Assembly (NCBI GenBank): GCA_004194705.1
Contig: SADC01000006.1
Span: 124,001-188,000, forward strand
Direction: 5' to 3'
DNA length: 64,000 nucleotides
Origin: Ditylenchus dipsaci
Lineage: Eukaryota; Nematoda; Chromadorea; Rhabditida; Anguinidae
Part shown: one piece after another, positions 53,850 through 63,615 of the stretch
Numbering within the stretch: the stretch's first letter is position 1
Layout: each line of letters begins with the position of its first letter
Notes under the pieces: model-generated
The model's input: the letters and a program-made list of their open reading frames with translations, nothing else
Databases searched by the model: none
Told to the model about the DNA's origin: nothing
Program-made: the position numbers and the translations under genes

Positions 53850-53892
53850 TTTTCTCTGGACAATCAATTCCATAACAAACCCAAAATTTCAG

Positions 53893-54003
53893 AACTTTAC
53901 ATCAGTAGTACTAATGATCTTAAATATTCTTTCTGAAAAAGGTGTCCTGCGAGCCCGCGCAAAACGTGGGAAATTCTCATCGCCGGCGAAGGTGAAAAAG
54001 TAA
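53893..54003 (+). other. Possible terminal coding exon
   Basis: Acceptor CAAAATTTCAG then 36 codons to TAA: a hydrophobic start (VVLMILNILSEKG) and a basic tail (RARAKRGKFSSPAKVKK). Codons at the end are GC-richer than the surroundings. No upstream exon is identified because the tRNA-like repeat lies directly before it. Confidence 0.3.
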
Positions 54004-54028
54004 ATTAGAATGAGAATGTTTTTGCATA

Positions 54029-54152
54029 CTGTATAACCTCTACCAAATCACCCATGGGGGATTAATTTTTAACCTCCGAAATTTTTGAAATTGTAACTTA
54101 AAAATGGCTTTAACTCTAAAAAAAGAGGTGGAGGTTATTAGAGGTTATACGG
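54029..54152. mobile_element. Small TIR element, CCGTATAACCTCTA ends
   Basis: CTGTATAACCTCTACC start and the inverse of CCGTATAACCTCTAATAACC at the end, TA on both sides. 124 bp, non-coding, same general type as the pogo-type family. Confidence 0.75.
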
Positions 54153-54170
54153 TATGCAGAATATAAAAAT

Positions 54171-54413
54171 TTGACCCTAGTAGCGAATAACCCCCCCCCT
54201 AACGATTTTCACCTTTTTTTACTTTAGTAAAAAGTACCCAAATTTATGTCCCAGACCCCGAAAATGTGCGCAACTCTTAATTAGTCACAACTTCCGTACG
54301 CTGGCCTACCCCAAGCCTAAGGGCTAAGCCTAAACTTGTTGTTTGCAAGGGTAGGTACAGCAATTTTTAAAGGTCGGATGCTTGGGGGGGGCGGTGGTAT
54401 TCGCTACTAGCGC
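54171..54413. mobile_element. Foldback TIR element with poly-C/poly-G, TTAGGC inside
   Basis: GACCCTAGTAGCGAATAACC start and the inverse of GGCGCTAGTAGCGAATACC at the end; flanks are only an approximate duplication. The interior carries GCTGGCCTACCCC and AAGCCTAAGGGCTAAGCC (reverse-strand telomere-like). Confidence 0.6.
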
Positions 54414-55042
54414 CAAAATCTAAAAATGATTCAAAACCCAAAACAGTTTTGCTGAATTGACAACATGGCGCCTTTTCGTCAAAAAAAAACGACCTAATTT
54501 TTAAATTTGAAATTTCTACGATATTTTAACATAACTTTATTTTAATTTTTGCACCATTATGCAGCCCTAAATCTCAGCTTTCTAATGAGCCATACGTAAG
54601 CCATACGTACGGCAGTGGCCGCGTACGGCTTTTTACAGGCCTGGAAAAAAGTGTGATCCCACGATATCCTCCTTGCAAGTCGGCGCTCTAACCAATAGAG
54701 CTATCGGGTCGCCCCAGGCCTGTTTCTTATTTCTCTGCTATCTGCCTCCCTACACATAACAATTAGCTGTATAAGTTCAAAAACTACGTGATTTACGTAT
54801 TTAGATGGACAAACCTAAGCCGAAAACTTACTTTTTTGTTATACGTAAATCTTCAAACTTTTTGAACCATGCACCTTAGTGTTAAAGCTCATCAGACAGC
54901 TGAGATTTAAAGCTACTCGTTGGTGTTAAATTCTTACTAAATATGTTGTTTAAAGTAAGGCGGAAAATTCAAATTTAAAAATTAGACGTCATTTTCACGA
55001 CAAAAGACGCCAGATTTACGACAAAAGGCGCCAAAACTTCTA
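54414..55042. other. tRNA-like segment and foldback
   Basis: On the minus strand at about 54715-54650: CCGATAGCTCTATTGGTTAGAG (good A box) and CTTGCAAGGAGG, but the T arm is decayed (GGGATCACA), so a pseudo-tRNA or SINE head. Around it, GGCGCC.TTTCGTC arms at 54470-54490 are inverted near 55005-55030, making a foldback. Confidence 0.45.
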
Positions 55043-55361
55043 CCTCACACCAGTGTTCTCAATAGTCAGAGGCAGAATGCCAAAGTCAGAGGCAGAATGA
55101 CATCAAAGTCAGAATCAGAAGTCAGAGACAGAATTTTTCAAAGTCAGAATCAGAATAATTGTGATTTTGATTCTGACTTTGAAAAATTCTGACTCTCACT
55201 TTTGATTCTGACTTTGAAAAATTCTGACTATCATTTCTGATTCTGACTTTGAAAAATTCTGACTCTCACTTTTGACTCTGACTTTCAAAAATTCTGACTC
55301 TGATTTCTGATTTTGACTTTCAAACTGTCTGACTATCATTTCTGACTTTTAATTTCATATA

Positions 55362-55606
55362 CCGTATTCTCTCTAATAGTACCACATGTGGATTATTTTT
55401 CAATCAGCCGAAAATCGGACAATTTTGAATTCGATCTTGAGATTTTTCGGTGCTCAACCAAGATCTGAAAAGTGAAATCGGTAGAGCTCGTGGAGTTAAG
55501 AAAATGCATCAAACAGCTTTGCAAAATCCTTTCTCTAAGCTGAGATATAGGTCCTCAAAGTTGGGGTGTGGTTTAATAGAGAGTGTGAACTAATAGAGAG
55601 AATACG
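55362..55606. mobile_element. Nested pogo-type MITE
   Basis: CCGTATTCTCTCTAATAG start, CTAATAGAGAGAATACGG end, TA flanks. Interior as in 17768-18008. Confidence 0.85.
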
Positions 55607-56153
55607 GTAGTCTGACTTTTATTTCTGACATTGAATTGTAATTAATTCCTGTCATCATTTTGCTTTTTTGCTGGATTTTCTTTTGACTTATATAAATTTT
55701 GCTACCAATAGAAAAGTGTTGTTGCTCTGACTTTTGAAAAAATTTTGAGCTCGTTGTTTGGCTATGTTGTTTCATATGACTAGCTTCCAGCGTCGGGTAC
55801 TGGCGTCAACTACCACGCCTAGCTTTTCCGAAAGTGGTATGCCAACAGCTAACTAAAACTTGAGTCACTCCAAATACACAACAGAATAGCTTTCTTAGTA
55901 CAGTGCCTTAATGTGTGCTGCTGCTTAGCGAAGATGGTTTTTTTTGACCAGGACTTATTCGCTTACCTTTTGTAATATATTATTTATTTTACTTTCTTCT
56001 TCTCTCACTCTTGCAAAATGCAGTTCACAAAAGATTTTCGAAACAATTTATTCCAAAGCACTTTTTTAAACAGGTAAATAGTTTTCCTACATATGTTGCA
56101 TCCAAGAATTAGAATTAACAACAAGTTGTGCATCAAGAAGTTCAAATTCAGTT

Positions 56154-56802
56154 TTATTTCTTTGTCCTCTTGTTGCAAGACCAGCTGAGGAGATTACGCG
56201 CTCGATAGGTGCACTCGTTGCGGGAACTGTTAAAATCTCGAGAGCCATAATCGCCAGTGACTTGTACTCCTAGAGCAAACTCATCAAGTGAAGTAATTGA
56301 ATGGCAGAAAATTACCGTATCGATCAGCTTTTGCCAGTAGACTAGTGGGTCAATAGAAGAGCTTGCTGAAGCTTTGGCTGTTATGCCACGTCGCAAGATA
56401 TCCCCAATCCATGATTTCGCTCCGGCTTGAATTCCTGCTCTGCTTTGTCTTTGTTCCAGCTCTTTTTGTGCTATTTCTTCCAAGTACAGGTCTAATTCAT
56501 TTGTCGGTTGCACATTGCTTGTTGACTGTCCCGAAGTTGCTTGGCAATCAATCTAGGATTCTGTCTAATCAATATTTCTATGAGAAATCTTGAAATATTA
56601 CCAACGGTTGGATAGAACTGATCGCAAGCTCCAAATCTCTTTTGCTGACTAAGTGGACTGTGTTAGGATCAAAGCACGCAGCTATAATGTAGATAGGATC
56701 GAATCTGGAGTCCAGTACATCTAACATCCATCCAAACCGAGCACTCAGGATTTTTTCCAGCGTTGTGGCCATGCCATTACCATTTTCCTGAAACACGATC
56801 AA
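56154..56802 (-). pseudogene. hAT transposase C-terminal half, decayed
   Basis: 56802-56578 reads LEKILSARFGWMLDVL and FDPIYIIAACFDPN, the part of hAT transposases that includes the (L/F)DP motif of the catalytic core end. 56513-56154 reads ELDLYLEEIA, then SSSIDPLVYWQKLI. DPLxYW-type sequence is the start of the hAT C-terminal dimerisation region; the downstream part is unrecognisable. Stops and frameshifts separate the pieces; the N-terminal half with the BED finger is not found within the element. Confidence 0.75.
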
Positions 56803-57586
56803 TTAAAAATGAAAACGACAATTCAAATTACAAACTTTAGACTTCAAAATTGACTTTTTGAGAGCTTTCAAGTAGCCATAGCAGAGAGATATTGTCACGT
56901 AACTTTCTCCTTGAATTCGAATGAGCACATTGACCATAATATTCGTAAGTTTATAGACATCCCTCAGGAACTAAAACGAAACGAGATAAGAAAGCGATAG
57001 ACTAACAAAAAACCTCAATTTCAGATGAGTTTAGTTTGTTTTCTGAGAAAAAAGCTGTGAGCAAAGTCAGAATTCAAAGTCAGAGTCAGAAAAAAGTTCA
57101 GAGTCAGAAATGATAGTCAGAATTTTGAAAGTCAGAATCAAAAGTGAGAGTCAGAATTTTCAAAGTCAGAGTCAGAAATGATAGTCAGAATTTTTCAAAG
57201 TCAGAATCAGAAATCAGAGTCAGAATTTTGAAAGACAGAGTCAGAAACTTTCTGATTCTGACTCTGACTTTGAAAATGTTTGATTGTCATTCTGCCTCTG
57301 ATTCTGATTTTAAATTTTCTGACTGTCATTTCTGATTTCTGACTCTGACTTTGAAAATTCTGACTCTCACTTTCAATTCTGACTCTGTCTCTGACTATTG
57401 AGAACACTGCCTCACACCTTTCAAAATTTGAATCTTAGTGTAATAGGGAAATTTGGCGCCAAACGAAAATCTATCAAAAATGGTCAGTTTAAGGCCGTTT
57501 TTGTTCATGCTTCTGATGAGGTTTTTTTTATTTTTGGGTTTCGCATGCTTATACCCAAAATTTTCCTCACATTCAGGGCTTTCGAA

Positions 57587-57942
57587 CAGTGTTGTGAGTG
57601 GCACCGGTGCGGCTCCGGCACCGGTTGCTCACGTCACCGCACCGGTGCCGTGAGTCGGTGCCGGTGCCGAAATTCTGAAAAGGGAAATTACATCGGTGCG
57701 GCACCGGCACCAGGCAGCTCACGGCACCGCACCGGTGCCGTGAGCTGGTGCCGGTGCCGAAAAATTACCAGTTGGTGCGGTGAGCTGGTGCCGGTGCCGA
57801 AAATTCTTCGGTCAGTGCCGTGAGCTGGTGCCGGTGCCTGAATTTTCACGATCGGTGCCGTGAACCGGTGCCGGTGCCGAAATTTTTGGGGTCGGTGCCG
57901 TGAGCTGGTGCCGGTGCCGCAATTCTAAGATTTACAACACTG
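57587..57942. mobile_element. hAT-like element, word GGTGCCGGTGCCG
   Basis: CAGTGTTGTGAG start and ACAACACTG end, flanked by CTTTCGAA at 57579-57586 and 57943-57950. The interior is entirely GCACCGGTGCCGTGAG words. Its terminus CAGTGTT equals that of the element at 55051-57409. Confidence 0.9.
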
Positions 57943-58260
57943 CTTTCGAATAAGCCATCATTTGCCCATGAAACAGTTGAAATTTCAAACCCACAATAAA
58001 TTTCTGTGAAAATTTTCAGAAAAAAATGTCGTCTCATTGACATGATGAGATCTTGCCGAGTTTTTGTGTCTAATTTTTCTCAAACAAAACCGGAGACTAG
58101 ATGGAGGAGTAAATTTGCTGCATTTTGGTAGCAAGGACGTATACAAAATACAAATTTAGGGTGCTTTATACAAAAGTTAGAAGGAAAACGCAAAAACCCC
58201 TATTTTTACTCGAGAAAATGCTAGCTGTTTGCTTCAAACGATCTGCACTTTTAAATTCAG

Positions 58261-58355
58261 GCAAGAAGTAGGCGCTTTGATGCGATGCTCTTTCGAGGAA
58301 ACAGTGGACATTCTGGTTGAGGCAGCTATTCACTGTGAAATTGATCCAGTCAAAG
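58261..58355 (+). pseudogene. RNA polymerase II largest-subunit (RPB1) exon fragment
   Basis: After AAATTCAG an exon of 95 nt reads [20 protein letters not shown] and [11 protein letters not shown], ending at AAAG/GTGGCT. [19 protein letters not shown] is a near-invariant stretch of the RPB1 C-terminal core, before the segment that continues [10 protein letters not shown]. Here the sequence after the donor does not continue RPB1, and no other RPB1 exon is seen. It is therefore an isolated exon-size fragment. Confidence 0.75.
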
Positions 58356-58771
58356 GTGGCTCTATTTACTTTTATGTCATGGTTATGCATTTGTCTCAAA
58401 ACTTCAGGCGTGTCTGAAAACATAATGCTTGGTCATTTAACTAAAGTCGGAACCGACTGTTTAGATCTAGTGGGTCTTTTTGCGAGTGTAGTGTAGTAAT
58501 TTAACCTCTTTCTCAGGTTAACGATCTGTTCGACCGCTTGCTGGATGAATCCGCCCGCCTGGTCAAGTATGACAGGACTCGTACGCTTTCTTCTTGTTGT
58601 ATAGTGTGATTTGTATCACCTGTTGTCTTGCAGTGATATGTTATTCTAGTAGTATATAGGTCTGAACTTCTGTGTTCAGGATCAGTTTGTGTCCGAATAA
58701 AGCTATTAAGAAGTCGTGTGCATTCGTCTCTCTCTAGCTAGTCCCGAGGATACAACATTGGCGTACTCGCA

Positions 58772-59690
58772 ATGGATGTGAATCAATTCCAGCAATTTAT
58801 GGTGGTGCAGCAGCAAGCGATGGCTCAGCAGCAACAGCAGCATCAAGAAGAAATGGCTCAGCAGCAAGCAGCGATGGCTCAAATGGTGGCTCTTCTCCAG
58901 CGGCAGCAGAATGGTGGTGGTGGAGGCGACAATGCTCAGCTAGTGCCTGCCGTGGTTTCAACTCTGCCTCAATTGCCAGACATGGAAGTCTTCAGTGCCG
59001 ATGACAGTGATCCAGCCAAGTTCGAAAATTGGATGGCCCGTTTCAAGTTCTCTCTCGACTGTACAGCTCCGAATATGGTAGATGCCTGCAAGGTGAAGCT
59101 CCTGATGACGAAGCTCTCTGCCGAAGCCTTTGCTGAATACAGAAAGAGTGTCCTGCCCAGAGATGTCGTCGACTTCAGCCTAGAGGAAACGGTTAGTGGT
59201 CTTTCCAAAGTTTTTGCTCATTCTCGCTCTTTGGTGGTGGATCGCTATGAGTGCCTGCGCCTGGTCAAAGATGATGGTGAAGAAATCCGCCACTTCGTCA
59301 ATCGCCTTAAAGGTCAGCTCCGCTTGTTCAAGTTCAGTGCTTTGAAGGAAGAAGAGTTCAATTGCCTGCTCCTGCTTTTGGGTCTCAAGTCAAATGGTGA
59401 TGCAGCTTCGAACAAGAATTCTTCAGCGTCTCAATGAGAAAGGTGACCAAGTCAAGTTCGATGAAATTGTGGAAGAAGCTGCCAGCTATCTCTCGACAAT
59501 TGCCGAAGCGAAGCATCTGGAAAGAAAAGAAGCGCCGTCCTACTTCGGAATCAATCAGGTGGGTCAGAAGAAAGCTCCTCCAAGTCAAGCCTGCTTCCGG
59601 AGTGGTCAAATGCATTGGTCCGAAGATTACCGCTCCAAAAATGCCGAATGCAACAAGTGCGGTCAAATAGGTCACCTCAGCAAGCAGTGT
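58772..59690 (+). pseudogene. Gag of K02A2.6-like gypsy element, frameshifted
   Basis: Starts MDVNQFQQFMVVQQQAMAQQ, a Gln-rich coiled head. Then comes the conserved region with FENWMARFKFSL, KVKLLMTKLS, FSLEETVSGLSKVF and IRHFVNRLKG, the pattern of nematode gag proteins of this class. A frameshift near 59395 separates it from LRTRILQRLNEKGD and a CCHC zinc knuckle CNKCGQIGHLSKQC (59650-59690). Confidence 0.85.
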
Positions 59691-59854
59691 GACGCAATAC
59701 AGCAGTTCCGTCAGTCAAAGAAGAAGTTCCAGAAGCCGTTCAAGCCTTCAAATCAATCAAGCTATGGGTCAACTGCCTTCAAATGCAATCAGTGCAAGTT
59801 CAACAGTTGGGTAAGAAGCCTCAGCTCATCAAGAAGCATGTGCAAATCAATGCC

Positions 59855-60130
59855 GCTTCGTCCTCTTCACTCTCGACACTGGGTCGGAAGTGACAGCTAT
59901 CAATGAGGAAACGTATCAAGCTATTGGCCAGCCTCCAATCTATCAAAGCAAAACGCAGGGTCGTCTCTACATGGGTCAAGCTGCAAGTTTGTCGGTGATG
60001 GTGTCGCCTCCTTCTATGCCAATGGTCGGTCAGTCAAACAAGCTTTCGTGGTGGCTCAGCATGGCTCAATGAATCTGCTAGGGATCAATGCGCTCAACGC
60101 ACTAGGATTCTTGGACATGCCTCTCAATAA
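59855..60130 (+). pseudogene. Retroviral-type aspartic protease remnant
   Basis: In a frame different from the zinc knuckle: FTLDTGSEVTAINEETYQAI with the DTG active-site triad. A further part GSMNLLGINALNALGFLDM resembles the C-terminal segment of retropepsins. Downstream to the 3' LTR no polymerase motif is seen. Confidence 0.7.
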
Positions 60131-61047
60131 GCAGCGATCATGGAAAAGCACCAGCCTTCTCAGCTCCGTCAGTCAAGGGAATCAACCTGCTACAGATCAG
60201 CTCAACTGGTAGCCAGGACCCTTCACAGCCTTCCAAAAGTCGTCTTAGCAGCCAGCATAGCAAGCCGTGCTACACTTGTGGACGAAAGCATTGGAATAGC
60301 AGCTGCCCTCTTCGCAAGTCAAATGCAAGACGTTCCAATCCGCTTGTTGGTCGTCAGTCAGTCTCTCGATTGCCGTCCGATTTTCAAGTGCAGCCTGCAA
60401 AGAAGTCAGTGATCAGTCAAGCAACTAGTCTTTCAGCAAACGTCGTCCGCTTGACAGCTCCGGTTCCAGTTCTCAATCGAAGGAAGGAGTGGACGCAACA
60501 TTGTGCTCAGCAGTCTCGTCTACCAGCAAGTGTAACTTCCCGGTCAGCTCCGCTCCTATCAAAAGATGGAAAGGGAATGGAATACTGTGCTCAGCTCTCT
60601 CATCAAGTACAGCAGGGATTCATCAGTCGAAAGCCGTCTCAAGTGCCAGCCTGGTACAGTGGAAGTTCCTTAGTCAGAAGTCTTCTCAGATGCTGCCAAG
60701 GAAGAAACCAAGAAGGAACAAATCACCAATTCTTCAGAATCTCTGTCCACCCAACCCGTTGTACGGGGAAGGTGTTGTATAGTGTGATTTGTATAACCTG
60801 TTGTCTTGCAGTGATATGTTATTAGTAGTATATAAGGTCTGAACGTCTGTGTTCAGGATCAGTTTGTGTCCGAATAAAGCTATTAAGAAGTCGTGTGCAT
60901 TCGTCTCTCTCTAGCTAGTCCCGAGGATACAACACTTCTCGCAAAATTCAGACCTCCGTTCGTCTCGTCATGCCTGGAGAGCTGGCCAAGCACGCTATCT
61001 CGGAGGGAAGCAAGGCTATGTCCAAGTACAGTGATTCGTTTACATGA

Positions 61048-61874
61048 GCCGAAAATTGCTGACCAGGCATCACCTTCTATTAAAAATCGTCCGTTACCAT
61101 CTTATTTTGTTCCCACATTTGTTCTTTTTCTGACATGAGAATCTCTGCTTGAACTTTCTTTTTCGAATAGAGCGGTGTTGATATAGGGTGTGATAAATTG
61201 GCTTGAAAAATTTGCCCGACAAAATTTTCACGGCACCTTTAGTATATTTATGGACATGATGCATAACTAGTTGTGGGATGCCAGAATATTATTTCCGGAA
61301 CTCATGTTACGGACAAACAAGATTTTGAAAAAGGCATAAGATGTAATTTCTAAACAAAAGATCTTTTGGAGTAAAAGACCGTGTGCTTTTTGCAAAAAAC
61401 AGTTCATTTTGGTGAAGAAAAGACAAAAAATTAAAGAGGCGGGTAAAAACGCCAATTTAATTCTTGGCGTTTTGTTCAAGTTGAACTACAAGGAAATTTG
61501 AATTTTTTTTGAAATTTGAATTTGGTCACAGGTTCAGATCCGTGTGGTAGCAAAAACCTTTTTCTAGTGAAAGTAGACCTTTCAAGTCATAAAAGCGTTT
61601 GTGCCACTTAGGATGGCTGAGAAAACAACCAAGTACCCAGGCAGTAGTACCCAGTTGGTGGTACCCAGGTTGTGATATAATGTTATATCTTTATATGGTA
61701 TTTGGAATGAGTAATTGACTCTGTTTTATTGTCTTTCTAACTTTTTTCGAGCAAAAGTCGACGTGTCAGACGTGTTTTTTTTCTTATCGGCGCAGTTAGC
61801 TTATTGCCTAGTTGACTGACTGTTAAAAGCCAATTTAAAAATACTAACTTATTCAAAAGATCCTATCTTCATGT
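61048..61874. other. No gene seen
   Basis: 3' flank of the H2B fragment without a histone stem-loop, AT-rich DNA, a T-arm-like CACAGGTTCAGATCCGTGTG at about 61527-61550, and GGTACCCAG(T/G)TGG words at 61627-61672 like those at 62999-63200 and 28571-28785. Confidence 0.45.
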
Positions 61875-61947
61875 GGCTCAATAGCTCAGTTGGGAGAGCG
61901 TTAGACTGAAGATCTAAATGTCACCGGTTCGATCCCGGTTTGGGCCA
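61875..61947 (+). tRNA. tRNA-Phe(GAA)
   Basis: Full cloverleaf: acceptor GGCTCAA/TTGGGCC (one G-U pair), D stem GCTC/GAGC, anticodon stem TTAGA/TCTAA with loop CTGAAGA (anticodon GAA at 61908-61910), variable loop ATGTC, T stem ACCGG/CCGGT with loop TTCGATC, discriminator A. No intron. A TTTTT polymerase III terminator lies at 61956-61960. Confidence 0.96.
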
Positions 61948-61960
61948 TTCCTTCCTTTTT

Positions 61961-62345
61961 GCGTTCATTTTTTAATTGAATACAATGGGTGTACGTTTTT
62001 TAGTCTAACCTCTGTATTACGAATTCGGTGCGGAGAGGCCCTAAAGGCGCCGATAAGCTCCTTTTCACCCTAATGTTTAATAGAATGTAAACGCTTTTTT
62101 AACAAGTTTTCTCAGATTTCAGATTTTCTTTTAAGACTTTTGCTAATGCATTGTCCTGCTTCATCCTAATTTTAGTTATTGGCACATTAGTTCATCATAG
62201 CTGCGAGACGGAATCAGCTGCAAAAAAAAGGTTTGCCCAATAAAATTAGTATAAAAATAATGTCGTCTAAAATTTTTGACTATTTCTGTACATTCGACTC
62301 GTGCTATAAAACCACTCATGGGGACCGGCTCAAGGTGGCTTTATA
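61961..62345. other. No feature seen
   Basis: AT-rich flank between the tRNA gene and a MITE. Confidence 0.4.
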
Positions 62346-62774
62346 CAGTCGAACCTCCCGATAGTGTACACCCTAAAAGTTCGTTCCCGCCTAAGGTCCA
62401 ACACTTTTTTTAGCTCGATTTTCTAATTTTTTTTGCTGATTCTGTTTTGACAGTCTGGTCGCAAATATCGTAAGGATTCCGATTTTACCGATCGTTTTTC
62501 ATTTGCCTATATATTTTTTCTCTAAAAAAGCAAAACCTCTATATAGTGTACACCACTTTGAAAATAAGATGTACACTATATAGAAGTTTTGCTTTTTTAG
62601 AGAAAAAATATATAAGCAAATGAAAAACGATCGGTGAAATCGGAATCCTTTCGATATTTGCAGCCAGATTGTCAACACAGAATCAGCAAAAAGTTAGAAA
62701 ATTGAGATGAAAAAAGTGTCGGACCCTATGCGAGAACGAACTTCTGGGTGTACATTTTTAGGAGGTTCGACTGT
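62346..62774. mobile_element. Mariner-type palindromic MITE
   Basis: CAGTCGAACCTCCCGATAG start and the inverse of CAGTCGAACCTCCTAAAAATG at the end, TA on both sides. The centre near 62562 is TGTACACTATATAG palindromic; it carries the CGTTCCCGCCTAAGGTCC family motif in both arms. Confidence 0.88.
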
Positions 62775-62928
62775 ATCGAGATTTGTGGACCGTAAGTTTT
62801 TTCAAGCTGGCCTTATATAGAGTATTCACAGTGAACCACAATCTTCTATCCCAGATATAACAATATCAAAGGGGGTAGCCAGGAGGAGAGTAGCCGGGAG
62901 GAGGTAGCCAGGAGGAGGGTAGCCGGAG

Positions 62929-63376
62929 CGGTACGTGACAATTCATCGTTAGGGACAATTTATCGTCCCTCGTATAAAAGGGACGATTCATCGTCCCTTG
63001 TCCCACTCTGAAGGTGTTACCCAAGTGAGGGTTACCAGGAGGCGGTATTCAGGTAAATATGATTAAGAGGTGGTAAGTTACCATCTCTTACCACTGGTAA
63101 CCAGGGGGAAGTACCAGAGGGGGCATTCAGGTGGTGATACCTAGGCGACATCCAGGTATGGGCACTCAAGATGTGGTACCCAGTTGGAGAGTACACAGTG
63201 GCGGCATTTGGCCCTAGCTTTGATAGTTACCAGTGATAAGATTCATGCAAGGGTAAGGAAAAAGGCATTGACACTTTCCAAGCCTAAAACTTAAAAAAAG
63301 ACGATGAATTGTTCTTTTTTTGAAAGGGACGATGAATTGTCCCTTTTATATAGGGACGATGAATCGTCCGTGTCCG
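62929..63376. mobile_element. Word-repeat element, word GGGACGATNCATCG
   Basis: CGGTACGTGACAATTCATCG start and GACGATGAATCGTCC near the end. Flanks AGCCGGAG / AGCCGGGA form an imperfect 8-bp duplication. Arms hold several GGGACGATTCATCGTCCC words. The middle and the outside flanks are GGTACCCAGGAGG-type degenerate minisatellite, suggesting insertion into that array. Confidence 0.65.
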
Positions 63377-63525
63377 AGCCGGGAGGAGGGTACTCAGGTA
63401 GGTGACATATAATAGATTGATATTTATGTAATTTTCGAAAAAAGATGCTGGCACCGATAGGCGCCTGTTGCTCCTAGTAACTAGCAATGAATACGATTTT
63501 TCACTTTTGAAAAAATTGCCTTTTA

Positions 63526-63615
63526 ATCACATAATTCTAGATCATATGCTCTTTGGGCTCAACTTTCTACATCATATTTAGCTTCTTTACTTTTTGCCAA
63601 CACTTTACTACATGG
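63526..63615. repeat. Dispersed repeat shared with 45330-45420
   Basis: AATCACATAATT.TAGATCATAT, GGGCTCAACTTTCTACAT and TTTGCCA.CAC.TTTACTACA occur in the same order at both places, about 85% alike by eye. Nature unknown. 63616-64000 shows nothing I can support. Confidence 0.6.

Larger units (their letters stand above)
55051..57409 (-). mobile_element. hAT element, word GTCAGAATCAGA, decayed transposase
   Basis: CAGTGTTCTCAATAGTCAGAG start and its complement at the end, flanked by CCTCACAC at 55043-55050 and 57410-57417. Both arms (55060-55350, 57060-57400) are dozens of AGTCAGAATTTTGAAAGTC words. The middle encodes hAT transposase pieces on the minus strand. A pogo-type MITE is nested at 55362-55606. 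Confidence 0.92.
58595..60934 (+). mobile_element. Short non-autonomous LTR retrotransposon
   Basis: LTRs 58595-58757 (163 bp) and 60773-60934 (162 bp), TGTTG...CAACA, differing at about four places (two substitutions, two short indels). CTTCT target duplication at 58590-58594 and 60935-60939. A primer-binding-like TGGCGTACTCG follows the 5' LTR at 58759, and a polypurine stretch GGGGAAGG precedes the 3' LTR. It encodes gag and a protease remnant but no reverse transcriptase, RNase H or integrase. At 2.34 kb it must be mobilised in trans. Confidence 0.95.
58517..61047 (+). pseudogene. Histone H2B 3' exon split by an LTR element
   Basis: After CTCTTTCTCAG the frame reads VNDLFDRLLDESARLVKYDR up to 58594. 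It resumes at 60940 after the retrotransposon and one target copy, with [20 protein letters not shown] to TGA at 61045-61047. Excising 58595-60939 restores an uninterrupted 61-codon frame matching the C-terminal half of H2B. No 5' half of H2B is found upstream. The element makes expression of an intact histone from this copy impossible. Confidence 0.9.

Noticed and set aside
57398..57823. Cys/Arg/Gly-rich open frames
   Set aside because: They run through the GGTGCCGGTGCCG words of the element at 57587-57942.
58166..58423. Minus-strand frame that superficially resembles an H2B middle region
   Set aside because: The plus strand of the same bases encodes the far more specific RPB1 stretch [15 protein letters not shown] with proper splice borders; the minus frame is its shadow.
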